The notes: generated from the letters alone by a model not told the origin. Numbered from the stretch's first letter, positions 17,847 through 27,346 are shown. The stretch is DNA of 64,000 nucleotides from an uncultured Ruminiclostridium sp. (GCA_947623915.1 CANQIB010000001.1:186001-250000); one strand, 5' to 3'. Made by a program: numbers and translations.

Positions 17847-18971
17847 GTGAAAATGATATTTGAAATATTCCTCGGTACAGTTTGCAGGCTGAAAATCGGC
17901 TATATTGTCGCGGTAATTTGCGCGGTCGTTTCGTTCGGGATATACGCTGTTTTTTCGGCGAACGATTCTTCCGAGCTTGACGACGGAAGCGCTCCTATCC
18001 GTGCGGCGGTGGTCTGCGAAGAGGACAGCGCGCTTACTAAAGAGTTTTCGGCTTATCTTACCGAAAGACTAGGATTTGAGCAGATAACCGAGAATAGGGA
18101 AAACTTCAATAATATGCTTATAAACAAGGAAATTTCCGCAATAATTGAGATACCCGAAGGGTTAGAACAAAGCCTTTTGGACGGAAAGGACGTTAAAATA
18201 AGATCCGTAACGCTGGACGATTACGAGAACGCGGCATATATAAGCGCATATCTTGATGTGTTCATGCAAAGCATGGATATAGCCGCAAAGGCGTCGGGCG
18301 GAGATAGGGAAAGGTTTGAAAGCATTATCGGCAACGCGTCCTATTCGTCGGTCAATATCGAGCTTGCCGAAATGGCAAAGGCGGATAACGACGTCGGAGC
18401 GTTCGTCCCTATTTCCTGCACGTTAGGTTTTGTACAGCTCTTGGCAAGCGGCGCTATGCTGTTCATTATATTGGGAGTGTTGGACGATAAGCAATACGGC
18501 ACATACAAACGTATGAAATGTTCATCGGTAAAACCTTTTCATTATATCGCGGGTACGGGAACGGCGGCTTTTCTGCAATCTCTTATATGCATTTTACCTA
18601 TGTCCGTTTGGGCTATTATGATCGGCACACCAAATTCCGCCGAGATATTGGCGGGAAATATCCTGTTCGCGCTGTTCTTATCGGGAATTGGAATACTTAT
18701 CGCTCTGCTTGTAAACAGCAAAGCCGCTTTATTTACTTTATCGGGCGGACTTGTGAGCTTGGGAACGGTAGCGGGCGGTTCGTTCTTCCCCATACCCGAA
18801 AACGCGGGTATGATAAAGATAATCTCGCTTGTAATGCCGTATTATTGGCTAAACGATATTGTAAAATGCACGGCTGAGCAGCCGCTGCTGAATATCTGCA
18901 TACTGGCGTTGTTTGCCGTGCTTACATACCTTGCCGTCGCGGTTTTGTTTTCCGTGCGTAAAAGGACGTAA
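17847..18971 (+). CDS. ABC-2 type permease (LnrN-like)
   Basis: This is the second permease subunit, 374 aa, with the same topology as its neighbour: an N-terminal helix, an extracytoplasmic domain and six C-terminal helices with the family-like motif GGSFFPIPE near the end. The start is GTG 17847 (AGGGGGA upstream); ATG 17853 is an alternative. The gap to the upstream gene is only 12 bp, so the three transporter genes form one unit. Confidence 0.87.
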   Translation: MKMIFEIFLGTVCRLKIGYIVAVICAVVSFGIYAVFSANDSSELDDGSAPIRAAVVCEEDSALTKEFSAYLTERLGFEQITENRENFNNMLINKEISAIIEIPEGLEQSLLDGKDVKIRSVTLDDYENAAYISAYLDVFMQSMDIAAKASGGDRERFESIIGNASYSSVNIELAEMAKADNDVGAFVPISCTLGFVQLLASGAMLFIILGVLDDKQYGTYKRMKCSSVKPFHYIAGTGTAAFLQSLICILPMSVWAIMIGTPNSAEILAGNILFALFLSGIGILIALLVNSKAALFTLSGGLVSLGTVAGGSFFPIPENAGMIKIISLVMPYYWLNDIVKCTAEQPLLNICILALFAVLTYLAVAVLFSVRKRT

Positions 18972-18981
18972 AGGCGCGCAG

Positions 18982-19010
18982 TTGACAAAGCTGCCGCGGT
19001 ATGATAAAAT
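18982..19010 (+). promoter_or_regulatory. Promoter of the two-component system
   Basis: TTGACA (18982) and TAAAAT (19005-19010) are 17 nt apart, just after the second permease gene. A GC-rich inverted repeat (GCCCGC/GCGGGC) lies in the leader before the kinase gene. Confidence 0.8.
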
Positions 19011-19109
19011 CTAAAGAGAAAAGATGAGATATTCGCCCGCTTTTACCGCTTTGCGCGGGTGCGGGCGGTCTTTTATCAAAGCCATATCTCAGCTAAAGCG
19101 AGGTGGACT

Positions 19110-20258
19110 ATGCCGACGTCACTTTTATATCTGATATTCAAAATGATTGCGCTTATCCTGCCTATGGTGTATGCTTTTGTTACCGGCTCGGCGGACGGCG
19201 GGTATACGGTCGTGACTGTTCTGGGGTTTACCTGCATTTTTTTGCTTAATTTTTTACTGATAGAGCGTTTCAAAAACAACATTTTATTTTCCGTGACGTC
19301 GGTCATTACAGCGGCGGCGATGATAGCTTTATGCCGTCCTGAGCTTTTCCCTCTGACGGTACTGATTTTAGTCGAGACGGCGGACATGATTACCGAGCGC
19401 GCGCACGAAAAGGAGCTGATGTTTTACGCCCTTTCGGCGCTGATTTTCGGAGTTTTGCTGTTTTCCGTCAGACCGCAGGCGGAATACGCGGCGGTGGGAG
19501 CTGCCACGGAAGCGGTTTTCCTGCTGCTCAGAGCCTTGAATAAAAAGATAGCGGACGACGCTTTGATAATAAGAAAACAGCGCGAGGAGCTTGCCGTGCT
19601 GAGAAGGCGTATCACAAATTCCGACGCATATTCCAAAACGCTGAAGGAATCCGCTTCGCTAAAGGAGCGCAGCCGTTTTGCAGAACGTATACACGATAAG
19701 TTGGGGCATAACATTTCCGGCAGCATAATTTTGTTGGAGGCGGCGCGGCTAAACCTGAAAAAAGACCCGAAAAAAGCGGAGGAGTGCATAAACACCGCAG
19801 TCGATACCCTGCGGCGCGGGGTGGACGATATAAGACAGTCGCTCAGACAGGAGCGCCCGAACAGTACAACGGTCGGCATTTCCGAGCTTAAAGCCATGAT
19901 GGACCGTTACAAAATGGATTACGATATAGCCACTTCTTTTGAGATGAACGGCTCCGCCGAATCTGTTTCTCCGGCTGTGATGTCCTGCATCCGCGATAAT
20001 ATGGCGGAGGCTATGACTAATACGCTGAAACACTCGGACGCGGATAAATTTTCATTTGTACTCAATATTATGAACAAAGCAATACGCGCCGAGCTTTGGG
20101 ACAACGGCAGACCGAATGAGGTCTTTGCAAAGGGCATGGGGCTGACCGCCATCGAGGAGCGCACCGAGCGGCTTGGCGGTAAGTGTGTTTTTTCCGCTCG
20201 CGCAGACGGATTTCATGTGGTTATGATATTTAATATCGAACAGAATAAGGAGAGCTGA
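19110..20258 (+). CDS. Sensor histidine kinase, NarL/HisKA_3 type (LnrJ-like)
   Basis: This 382-aa membrane kinase has five or six N-terminal helices (about 1-135), a coiled coil, and a HisKA_3 dimerisation domain with RIHDKLGHN (phospho-His near residue 194). The HATPase domain has the N-box NMAEAMTNTLKHS and a G-box MGLTAIEER. I start at ATG 19110 because GCGAGGTGG precedes it; the in-frame 19059 start lacks a ribosome site. With the regulator that follows it probably controls the adjacent exporter, as in Bacillus LnrJK. Confidence 0.9.
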   Translation: MPTSLLYLIFKMIALILPMVYAFVTGSADGGYTVVTVLGFTCIFLLNFLLIERFKNNILFSVTSVITAAAMIALCRPELFPLTVLILVETADMITERAHEKELMFYALSALIFGVLLFSVRPQAEYAAVGAATEAVFLLLRALNKKIADDALIIRKQREELAVLRRRITNSDAYSKTLKESASLKERSRFAERIHDKLGHNISGSIILLEAARLNLKKDPKKAEECINTAVDTLRRGVDDIRQSLRQERPNSTTVGISELKAMMDRYKMDYDIATSFEMNGSAESVSPAVMSCIRDNMAEAMTNTLKHSDADKFSFVLNIMNKAIRAELWDNGRPNEVFAKGMGLTAIEERTERLGGKCVFSARADGFHVVMIFNIEQNKES

Positions 20259-20295
20259 GCGTTTACATTGGTAATACGAAAGCAAAAAGGAAACG

Positions 20296-20913
20296 ATGGA
20301 TATAATTTTAGCAGATGACGATATGCTCATCAGGGAGGGCTTGAAGATAATTTTAAGCTCACAGCGGGATTTTAATGTTGTCGGTACGGCGGAAAATGGA
20401 AACGACGCGGTTCGGCTTTGCGAAAGGAACAATGTCGATATTGCGATGTTGGATATCCGTATGCCTATATCCGACGGGCTGACCGCCGCCGAACAAATGA
20501 TAAAACGAGGTCTGTGCCGTCCGCTTATGCTGTCTACCTTTGACGAGCGCGAGTTTATCCACCGCGCGCTGAAAATCGGCGTAAGCGGGTATATCCTTAA
20601 AAGTACTCCGACCGAAGGGATATTCAGCGCGATAAGAACGGTTTACAACGGCGGAACGGTGTTTGAGCAGGATATACTGCGCTATATACGCGAAAAACTT
20701 GCCATCGAGTATGGGAGCGCCGCGGTTTTTGACCTTTTGACCGAACGGGAGCTTGAGATAGTGCGGCTTATAGCGGACGGGCTGTCTAATCAGCAGATAG
20801 CAAGCAAGTTATATCTTTCAAACGGTACCGTAAGAAATTATATCAGCCTTATCCTTGAAAAGACAGGGTTGGAACACAGAACGCAAATAGCGGTAAATTA
20901 TTTGAAAAAATAA
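20296..20913 (+). CDS. Response regulator, NarL/FixJ family (LnrK-like)
   Basis: This 205-aa regulator has a receiver domain with acidic pocket ADDD and phospho-acceptor Asp near residue 53 (MLDIRMPISDG), and the conserved K in LKST. A LuxR-type helix-turn-helix follows (LTERELEIVRLIADGLSNQQ onward). AAAAGGA precedes ATG 20296. It is the partner of the kinase 37 bp upstream and a probable activator of the three-gene exporter operon. Confidence 0.93.
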   Translation: MDIILADDDMLIREGLKIILSSQRDFNVVGTAENGNDAVRLCERNNVDIAMLDIRMPISDGLTAAEQMIKRGLCRPLMLSTFDEREFIHRALKIGVSGYILKSTPTEGIFSAIRTVYNGGTVFEQDILRYIREKLAIEYGSAAVFDLLTERELEIVRLIADGLSNQQIASKLYLSNGTVRNYISLILEKTGLEHRTQIAVNYLKK

Positions 20914-20940
20914 ACTTCCGTTTATTCGGAAGTTTATTTT
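20909..20940. terminator. Bidirectional terminator
   Basis: A perfect 12-bp stem (AATAAACTTCCG / CGGAAGTTTATT) with loop TTTATT is flanked by A and T runs and lies between the response regulator and the convergent HAD-fusion gene. Confidence 0.9.
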
Positions 20941-20941
20941 T

Positions 20942-22513
20942 TTACATGGTAATTCTGTATAAGTATTCCTTTTTGTTTTTGCCCGCAAAGTCTATGAGCC
21001 CGACCGTTTTCATTATCTCTATAAAAAGCGAGCTGTCGCAATTTTTCAGCACAGCGGCAAGCTGTTTTCGGGTAAACACCTCCGGCAATCCGTCGGGAAT
21101 GAACCTGCGGTAGCTTTCGCTGCCCTCAAGATATATTATTTTTTCCAACGCGGTGGGAACGGACATCTTGCGGTCTTTTTTCCGCCGTTTCATGTCTTTT
21201 TGGGTAAAACGGTAATTATCTACCGTAAGCAGCGCCATACATACCGTAAGATTAGGGTCGTTTAAAAACTGCTTTATTCTGTAAAGCTCCATAAAGAAAT
21301 CGGTAAGGTCGTTATGCGTGACTTTTTTTCCGATTTTAAGCAATTCTCCCGTCGAAGCGTCCGTGTAATTCAGTCGCGTGGTCTTATGAAAAGGGTATAC
21401 CACCGTAACGTGGGAGGCTTGTAAAAAGCTGTCCAGTTTGTTTACCAGTTTTTTGAAATTTCCCGTCTGTATCTCAAATATACCGTTTTCCGTCACAAGG
21501 TCGGCGTAATAATTGCCTATCTTTATTTCTTTGTCGTATTCCGTATCGGCAAAATAACTTTTCAGCACCGAATGTATCCGTTTTTCATTTAATGTTCCTA
21601 TTCCGACGTTATCAGGAACATAAGATGTCGCACAGCGGGCAAATTTTTCGGTATCCGGCAATGAGTTTTCGTCTTGCTTATCGTATTGCCACAGCTTGCA
21701 TCTGTCGTTTGCGATAAATACAGGCACGCCGCTTTGCTCGTTGCTGCGGATAATGCCGCTGGCGGCGGCTTTAAGCTCGTCGGAGGCGTTTGCGACGGCA
21801 TAGCCGCGGTCGGCGGCTTGCAGCATAGGTATATCGTTCACATTGTCACCGAAAGCTATTACCTCGTCCGCGCCGAGCATGGATTTAAGCTCTCGAACGG
21901 CATTCGCTTTGGATACGTCTTCGCGGTATATTTCATACCAGTATTCGTCTTTATTGTATGTATCCTGCTGATAATTTCTTGTAAACCCGTTTTTACCGAA
22001 AAATATTTCGTCCAGCTCCTCGGGAGCGGCGGTCGGAGCAATAAGAGTGATATAGAAAACGTCGCCGTAAAAAAGCTCGTCGAGCGAATTACATTCTCTT
22101 AATCTTACATCGTTTTTTCTCTCGTCTAAAAATCGTTTGATACCTTTATTTACACGGGAGGAGAGCCAGCTTTTCTTTTCCTTTCCGTCTATGCAGGAGT
22201 CTACCAGCAGCGCTTCGGCGTGTTCGGTAAAATATTTTTTCGCGGTAGATACGGAATCTTCGCTTAAAAAATGACTTACCAGCCTTTCCCCGGTTTTAGG
22301 ATCCATTATAAACGCTCCGTTAAAGGTTATCACCGGAGCTTTTAAATTCAGTTCTGCGGTTTTCAAAGCGGAAGTGTATATCGAGCGGGCGGTAGCGTAG
22401 GTTATGACCGCTCCGTTTTTTATCTCGCGGTTCAGTATATCGCGGGATAAAATGCTGATTTGAGCCTTATGGTCGAGCAAAGTACCGTCCAAGTCGGTGA
22501 CGTACAGCTTCAT
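20942..22513 (-). CDS. Cof-type HAD phosphatase fused to a PD-(D/E)XK-nuclease-like domain
   Basis: Residues 1 to about 275 are a Cof/YwpJ-type HAD hydrolase with motif I DLDGT (7-11) and the motif IV region GDNVNDIPM (222-230), normally a sugar-phosphate or flavin phosphatase. Residues about 300-523 form a second domain that I recall as a stand-alone Firmicutes protein of unknown role. ADLVTENGIFEIQTGNF (337-353) resembles a nuclease core with D338, E347 and Q349. The rest has a helical end that could bind nucleic acid. The nuclease reading is inference from motif shape. A single ORF with normal codon use covers both, so this looks like a true fusion. Promoter at 22574-22602 on the minus strand. 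Confidence 0.75.
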   Translation of the reverse strand: MKLYVTDLDGTLLDHKAQISILSRDILNREIKNGAVITYATARSIYTSALKTAELNLKAPVITFNGAFIMDPKTGERLVSHFLSEDSVSTAKKYFTEHAEALLVDSCIDGKEKKSWLSSRVNKGIKRFLDERKNDVRLRECNSLDELFYGDVFYITLIAPTAAPEELDEIFFGKNGFTRNYQQDTYNKDEYWYEIYREDVSKANAVRELKSMLGADEVIAFGDNVNDIPMLQAADRGYAVANASDELKAAASGIIRSNEQSGVPVFIANDRCKLWQYDKQDENSLPDTEKFARCATSYVPDNVGIGTLNEKRIHSVLKSYFADTEYDKEIKIGNYYADLVTENGIFEIQTGNFKKLVNKLDSFLQASHVTVVYPFHKTTRLNYTDASTGELLKIGKKVTHNDLTDFFMELYRIKQFLNDPNLTVCMALLTVDNYRFTQKDMKRRKKDRKMSVPTALEKIIYLEGSESYRRFIPDGLPEVFTRKQLAAVLKNCDSSLFIEIMKTVGLIDFAGKNKKEYLYRITM

Positions 22514-22573
22514 TTGTGTTCCTCCTCAAATTCCGTAGGTTTTTTGCGTAAAATGGGGACTTTTGACGTTTTA

Positions 22574-22602
22574 ATTATACCAAAACTACATAATAAAATC
22601 AA
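22574..22602 (-). promoter_or_regulatory. Promoter of the HAD-fusion gene
   Basis: On the minus strand TTGATT and TATAAT are separated by 17 nt; AGGAGG precedes the ATG. Confidence 0.75.
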
Positions 22603-22687
22603 GCTGTTTGGTAAAAATGCACAAATTTTTATCCGAAAAATTTATATCATTTAAATTGCTTTTTTTGATAAAAAATTTTGAAACCAC

Positions 22688-22716
22688 TTGATAAACCATG
22701 AAAAATTTAGTATAAT
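22688..22716 (+). promoter_or_regulatory. Promoter of gap
   Basis: TTGATA (22688) and TATAAT (22711) are 17 nt apart. A small hairpin (TACGGGCA/TGTCCGTA) lies in the leader, then AGGAGG. Confidence 0.85.
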
Positions 22717-22774
22717 AAAAAGGTAAAAAATACGGGCAGTTCTGTCCGTAAAAAATATTAGGAGGAATATTCCA

Positions 22775-23812
22775 ATGTCAGTTAAAGTTGCAATTAACGG
22801 ATTTGGCCGTATCGGCCGTCTTGCGTTCAGACAGATGTTTGGCGCAGAGGGTTATGAGATCGTTGCTATCAACGACCTGACCAAGCCTTCGATGCTTGCG
22901 CATCTGCTCAAGTATGATACCGCACAGGGCGGTTACTGCGGCAAGATAGGCGATAATCTTCATGAGGTTTCTGCCGATGATGAGGCAGGCACTATCACCG
23001 TAGACGGCAAAACTCTTAAAATTTACGCTATGGCAAAGGCTGCAGAGCTTCCCTGGGGAGAGCTTGACGTTGACGTCGTTCTCGAATGCACAGGTTTCTA
23101 CTGCTCCAAGGAGAAATCCCAGGCTCATATCGACGCAGGCGCTAAGAAAGTCGTTATCTCCGCACCCGCGGGCAACGACCTCAAAACAATCGTTTACAGC
23201 GTAAACGAGAACACTCTTACTCCCGATGATACCATTATCTCGGCTGCTTCCTGCACCACAAACTGCCTTGCTCCCATGGCTAAGGCTCTTAACGATTACG
23301 CTCCTATCCAGAGCGGTATAATGAGCACGATCCACGCTTACACCGGCGACCAGATGATCCTTGACGGTCCTCACAGAAAGGGCGACCTGAGAAGAGCAAG
23401 AGCGGGCGCGGCTAACATAGTGCCCAACTCCACCGGCGCTGCAAAGGCTATCGGACTGGTTATCCCCGAACTCAACGGCAAGCTGATAGGCTCCGCACAG
23501 AGAGTACCGGTACCCACCGGCTCCACCACTATCCTTACCGCTGTTGTTAAGGGCAGCGACATCACCAAAGAGGGCATCAATGCCGCTATGAAGGCAGCAG
23601 CTTCCGAGTCTTACGGCTACAACGAGGATCCCATCGTTTCTTCCGACGTTATCGGTATGAAGTTCGGTTCTCTCTTTGACGCTACACAGACCATGGTTTC
23701 TCATATCGCAGACGATCTGTACGAGGTACAGGTAGTTTCGTGGTATGACAACGAGAACTCTTATACTTCTCAGATGGTAAGGACCATCAAGTATTTCGCA
23801 GAGCTCAAGTAA
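22775..23812 (+). CDS. gap: Glyceraldehyde-3-phosphate dehydrogenase
   Basis: This glycolytic NAD-dependent dehydrogenase converts glyceraldehyde-3-phosphate to 1,3-bisphosphoglycerate. It has the N-terminal [16 protein letters not shown] fold, active-site [12 protein letters not shown] (Cys near residue 159), HAYTGDQ and SWYDNE. The length is 345 aa. Codon choice (for example many GCT, AAG and CTC) is more biased than in neighbours, fitting high expression. A strong AGGAGG site and an own promoter and terminator make it monocistronic. Confidence 0.98.
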   Translation: MSVKVAINGFGRIGRLAFRQMFGAEGYEIVAINDLTKPSMLAHLLKYDTAQGGYCGKIGDNLHEVSADDEAGTITVDGKTLKIYAMAKAAELPWGELDVDVVLECTGFYCSKEKSQAHIDAGAKKVVISAPAGNDLKTIVYSVNENTLTPDDTIISAASCTTNCLAPMAKALNDYAPIQSGIMSTIHAYTGDQMILDGPHRKGDLRRARAGAANIVPNSTGAAKAIGLVIPELNGKLIGSAQRVPVPTGSTTILTAVVKGSDITKEGINAAMKAAASESYGYNEDPIVSSDVIGMKFGSLFDATQTMVSHIADDLYEVQVVSWYDNENSYTSQMVRTIKYFAELK

Positions 23813-23840
23813 TTTAACAAGTAATTTAAAAGGTTACAGA

Positions 23841-23879
23841 AAAATCTCCCGCTTTTTTGCAAAAGTGGGAGATTTTTTT
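23841..23879 (+). terminator. Terminator of gap
   Basis: AAAATCTCCCGCTTTT pairs with AAAAGTGGGAGATTTT (one G-U pair) around a short loop, followed by a T7 run. Confidence 0.92.
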
Positions 23880-23971
23880 CGCCATGATTTTTCTTTTTTT
23901 GTAAAATTTTTTTCTTTGGCTGAATTATACGCCGGATCATGCAAAAACTGAAAATGAAAGGCGGAGATGCG

Positions 23972-26260
23972 ATGAACTGGAACAATTTTACCGAAAAAGC
24001 GAACGAAGCGCTTAATCACGGTCTTGAATATGCGGTAAAGGCCGGACATAACTATATCGGCAGCGAGCATATCCTTTACGGGCTGTCAAAGACCAAAGCG
24101 AGCGCGGCATATTCCGTGCTTAAATTAGGCGGTATCACGGAAGAAAAGGTAGCAAAGCGTCTTGAAATGATACCGGGGAGGACGAACGTATCTTCGCTTT
24201 CGGCGGCTGATCTCACGCCGAGAAGCAAAAGGATACTTGAAAACGCTATCATACTTTCAAAAACATCGGGTAAAAAGCTGGCGGGAACGGAGCATCTTTT
24301 AAAGGCTATAATAGCCGATACCGATTGCTACGCCTGCATTTTTTTAAAACAGTCGGGAATGGATCTTTATTCGATATATACCGATAAGCGCAGGGCGGGA
24401 GAACGAGAAGAAACGTCTTCAAGACCAAAACGCTTTCAGCTTTCGCCGCTGCTCCAAAAGTACGGAAAAGACCTTACGGCGTGCGCCAAGGAGCTTGATC
24501 CCTGCCTTTGCAGGGAAAAAGAAACGGAGCGAGTTATAGAGATACTTTTGCGGCGGTTAAAGAACAATCCCTGCCTGATAGGCGAACCAGGAGTCGGAAA
24601 AACCGCCGTGGTAGAGGGGCTTGCGCAAAGAATAGTCAGCGCGGAGGTGCCGGACGAGCTTAAAAACAAGCACATATATATGCTGGATCTCAGCCTTTTG
24701 CTTGCCGGAGCGAAGTACCGAGGAGATTTTGAGGAAAGGCTCAGCAGCGTCCTAGGAGAAATATCGCAGTCTGACGACATCATAATTTTTATTGACGAGA
24801 TACACAACATTATCGGGGCGGGAGCCGCGGAGGGAGCTATAGACGCGGCGAATATCATGAAGCCCATGCTTTCCCGCGCGCAGATACACCTTATAGGGGC
24901 GACGACTTTATCGGAATATAAAAAATTCATCGAAAAGGACAGCGCGCTGGAAAGACGGCTGCAGCCGGTAGTGATAAACGAGCCGGACGAGCAGTCGGCT
25001 TTTAAGATACTGAGCGGTTTAAAGGACAGGTACGAGCTGCACCACGGAATGTATATTTCACAGGAGGCGGTATTTGCCTCGGTACGCCTTTCAAAAAGAT
25101 ATATACACGACAGGTTTTTGCCGGATAAGGCGTTGGATCTGATAGACGAGGCGGCGTCGGCAAAAAGGCTGAAAGCGGCGTCCCGCGCCGACCGTACCGC
25201 ATTGACGCTGCTGTCGGAGGATATTTACCGCACCGTTTCGGGTATCACGGGTATCCCGCTCGGAAAAATAGAACAGGAACAGGCAAAAAAGCTGTCTGGG
25301 CTTGAAAATGAGCTTAAAAATACGGTCATAGGACAGGATAAGGCGGTACAGACGGTGGCGTCGGCGGTAAGGCGAAATCGCGCGGGGCTTTGCGACGGCA
25401 CAAGACCGATAGGCTCGTTTATTTTCATAGGTGAAAGCGGAGTAGGAAAAAGCCATTGCTGCAAAGCTCTGGCGCGGTGTGTGTTCGGCAGCGAAAAGGC
25501 TATGATAAAGCTGGATATGTCGGAATATTCCGAACCTCATTCGGTATCTAAGCTGATAGGCGCGCCGGTAGGATACGCCGGACACGAGGAGGGAGGTATT
25601 CTCACCGAAAAGGTCAGGAAAAAGCCGTTTTGCGTGGTGGTATTCGACGAAATAGAAAAAGCAAATCCCGATATTTTTAATTTGCTGCTTCAAATTCTGG
25701 AGGACGGGATCTTGACGGATTCTTCGGGACGGCAAACGGATTTTTCAAACACCGTGATAATCTTAAACGGAAATATCGCGGCGGAAACCATTTCCCGCAA
25801 AAAAACGCCAATAGGCTTTACCGGCGGGGAAACCGACAATGGAGAAATGATAAGGATTGAATTGAAAAAATATTTTCGAGCGGAGCTTTTAAGCAGGATA
25901 GACGAAATAGTACCTTTTAAACCGCTGGAAAAAGACGACTATTTCAAAATATGCGGTCTGCTGCTATCCGAGCTGGAGCAAAAATGTCAAAGGCAGGGGA
26001 TAGGCTTCGGCTGGACGGAAAGGCTTGTCCGCCATATTTGCGACGCGGCGCAAAAAATCGGCGGAGGGGCAAGACCGCTGAGAAAGCTGCTTACGTCGGA
26101 AATAGAAAACGCCGTTTCTATGGGGATAATCGAAGGGCGATTTTGCGCAAACGACAAGCTGACCGCCGATTTTTGCGGCGGCAAAACCACCGTCTGCCGC
26201 AATACCGCGGAGCCGTTCGTATTTACGCCCACGCTGACGGGTTCGTCGGCGGTCGTGTGA
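23972..26260 (+). CDS. ClpC-like AAA+ unfoldase lacking the middle (UVR) region
   Basis: This is a two-ring Clp/HSP100 ATPase of 762 aa. It has a double Clp N-domain (about 1-145), a first AAA module with Walker A GEPGVGKT (about 203) and IDEIHNIIGAG, and a second with GESGVGKS (about 487) and VVFDEIEKANPDIF. Between the modules only about 30 residues replace the coiled-coil M-domain and UVR motif of ClpC, which bind adaptors such as McsB and MecA. The protein is correspondingly shorter than ClpC (about 810-820). No ClpP-loop tripeptide could be confirmed by eye. ATG 23972 has GGCGGAG upstream; the 23939 start is unlikely. Confidence 0.85.
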   Translation: MNWNNFTEKANEALNHGLEYAVKAGHNYIGSEHILYGLSKTKASAAYSVLKLGGITEEKVAKRLEMIPGRTNVSSLSAADLTPRSKRILENAIILSKTSGKKLAGTEHLLKAIIADTDCYACIFLKQSGMDLYSIYTDKRRAGEREETSSRPKRFQLSPLLQKYGKDLTACAKELDPCLCREKETERVIEILLRRLKNNPCLIGEPGVGKTAVVEGLAQRIVSAEVPDELKNKHIYMLDLSLLLAGAKYRGDFEERLSSVLGEISQSDDIIIFIDEIHNIIGAGAAEGAIDAANIMKPMLSRAQIHLIGATTLSEYKKFIEKDSALERRLQPVVINEPDEQSAFKILSGLKDRYELHHGMYISQEAVFASVRLSKRYIHDRFLPDKALDLIDEAASAKRLKAASRADRTALTLLSEDIYRTVSGITGIPLGKIEQEQAKKLSGLENELKNTVIGQDKAVQTVASAVRRNRAGLCDGTRPIGSFIFIGESGVGKSHCCKALARCVFGSEKAMIKLDMSEYSEPHSVSKLIGAPVGYAGHEEGGILTEKVRKKPFCVVVFDEIEKANPDIFNLLLQILEDGILTDSSGRQTDFSNTVIILNGNIAAETISRKKTPIGFTGGETDNGEMIRIELKKYFRAELLSRIDEIVPFKPLEKDDYFKICGLLLSELEQKCQRQGIGFGWTERLVRHICDAAQKIGGGARPLRKLLTSEIENAVSMGIIEGRFCANDKLTADFCGGKTTVCRNTAEPFVFTPTLTGSSAVV

Positions 26261-26282
26261 GTTACAAAAAATCCGTTTATAA

Positions 26283-26311
26283 AATACGCTTTCGGGCAAA
26301 GCCGAAAGCGT
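26283..26311. terminator. Terminator between convergent genes
   Basis: A stem (ATACGCTTTCGG / CCGAAAGCGTAT) with loop GCAAAG lies between the Clp gene and the opposing small gene and can serve both strands. Confidence 0.85.
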
Positions 26312-26329
26312 ATAATATATTTGTTCATA

Positions 26330-26566
26330 TTATCCGAATAACCTGAAATTGTTGTAATCTATGCTTTGAATGAAAAATATCGCAACGACGGCGATAACGG
26401 TTATTGCCACGGCAATTATCCATACGGCGCGTTTATCTTTCTTGGTCCATTTTCGTTCGGGAGCGGGGCTTTCGTTTACCTTGAACGAAATGCGTTCGCC
26501 CTCCTGTCTGCCGACCGTCATGTCGTCGTTGTTATCTTCGGCGGTTTTTATCTCATTGTCGTCCAT
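26330..26566 (-). CDS. 78-residue single-pass membrane protein of unknown function
   Basis: I do not recognise the family. The N-terminal half is acidic and polar and the middle is basic (ERKWTKKDKR). One strong hydrophobic helix (about 49-68) and a short tail (DYNNFRLFG) follow, so the N-terminus is probably cytoplasmic. The start lies 3 bp after the Nudix gene stop, so it is translated from the same message. Confidence 0.7.
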   Translation of the reverse strand: MDDNEIKTAEDNNDDMTVGRQEGERISFKVNESPAPERKWTKKDKRAVWIIAVAITVIAVVAIFFIQSIDYNNFRLFG

Positions 26567-26569
26567 TTT

Positions 26570-27097
26570 TCAGCAGTCCTTTTCTTTTATTGCGGTTTCG
26601 GCTTTTTGCATTATCAGCAGCTCGCGCTTGACCGTAAAATTTATCTGATAATCCTTTTGTTCGCTGTCAAAACGGGTGAACATCTCCATAGCCTTTGAGC
26701 TTTCTATCCATTCCAGCTTAAAGCCGAGACGTTTTTGCGCGTTTTCAAGAACATCGTCGTCACATTTATCGTCTGTTATTCTTGCGGCAAAGCAATGCGA
26801 TACCGTACACAGCTTTTTTTTCAGCTTATGCTCCTCTATCCAACCGAGATACGCGATTATCTCGGCGTTATATCCCGTCTGTTCGTTTATCTCTCTTATA
26901 AACGCCTGCTCAGGAGTTTCGGTGATCTCTATTCTGCCTCCGGGGAGCTTGTAATATTCCGTATTTTCAATTTTCATGAGTGCCAGATTGCCGTTGTGAT
27001 CATACAGCACGCCTCTTATGTTGTATCCTGTCTGGTCGTCCACATATTGAGGCTCGCCGCCGTAGAAATCGCTGTCAGTTATTTTGGCAATAAGCAA
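26570..27097 (-). CDS. Nudix hydrolase
   Basis: A Nudix hydrolase cleaves nucleoside diphosphates linked to another group. The Nudix box is present as GGRIEITETPEQAFIREINE followed by QTGY. It fits GX5EX7REUXEEXGU except that the last Glu of the REXXEE core is Gln, which may weaken metal binding. I start at TTG 27097 because GGAGGG lies six bases before it. An ATG at 27133 in the same frame has no ribosome site and would place the GGAGGG inside the gene. Substrate unknown. Confidence 0.8.
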   Translation of the reverse strand: MLIAKITDSDFYGGEPQYVDDQTGYNIRGVLYDHNGNLALMKIENTEYYKLPGGRIEITETPEQAFIREINEQTGYNAEIIAYLGWIEEHKLKKKLCTVSHCFAARITDDKCDDDVLENAQKRLGFKLEWIESSKAMEMFTRFDSEQKDYQINFTVKRELLIMQKAETAIKEKDC

Positions 27098-27346
27098 AAT
27101 TATCCCTCCAAAGATCCCTTTTGTTTCTTTCATATAATAACATAAACCCGTTTATATTTCAACAGCAATTTGACCGTAATCTTTATAGAAAATGCCTACT
27201 GATAAGGCAGCAAAATTGTTTAAATTGCATAATGAAAGTTTTACCGTAATAATGTATAATTATTTACGGATCTGTTTCTTTTTATCAAAAATCTACGGTA
27301 GGCGTTCGGGAAAAATTAACGAACGTCCGATGGAGCGATAGTATCT

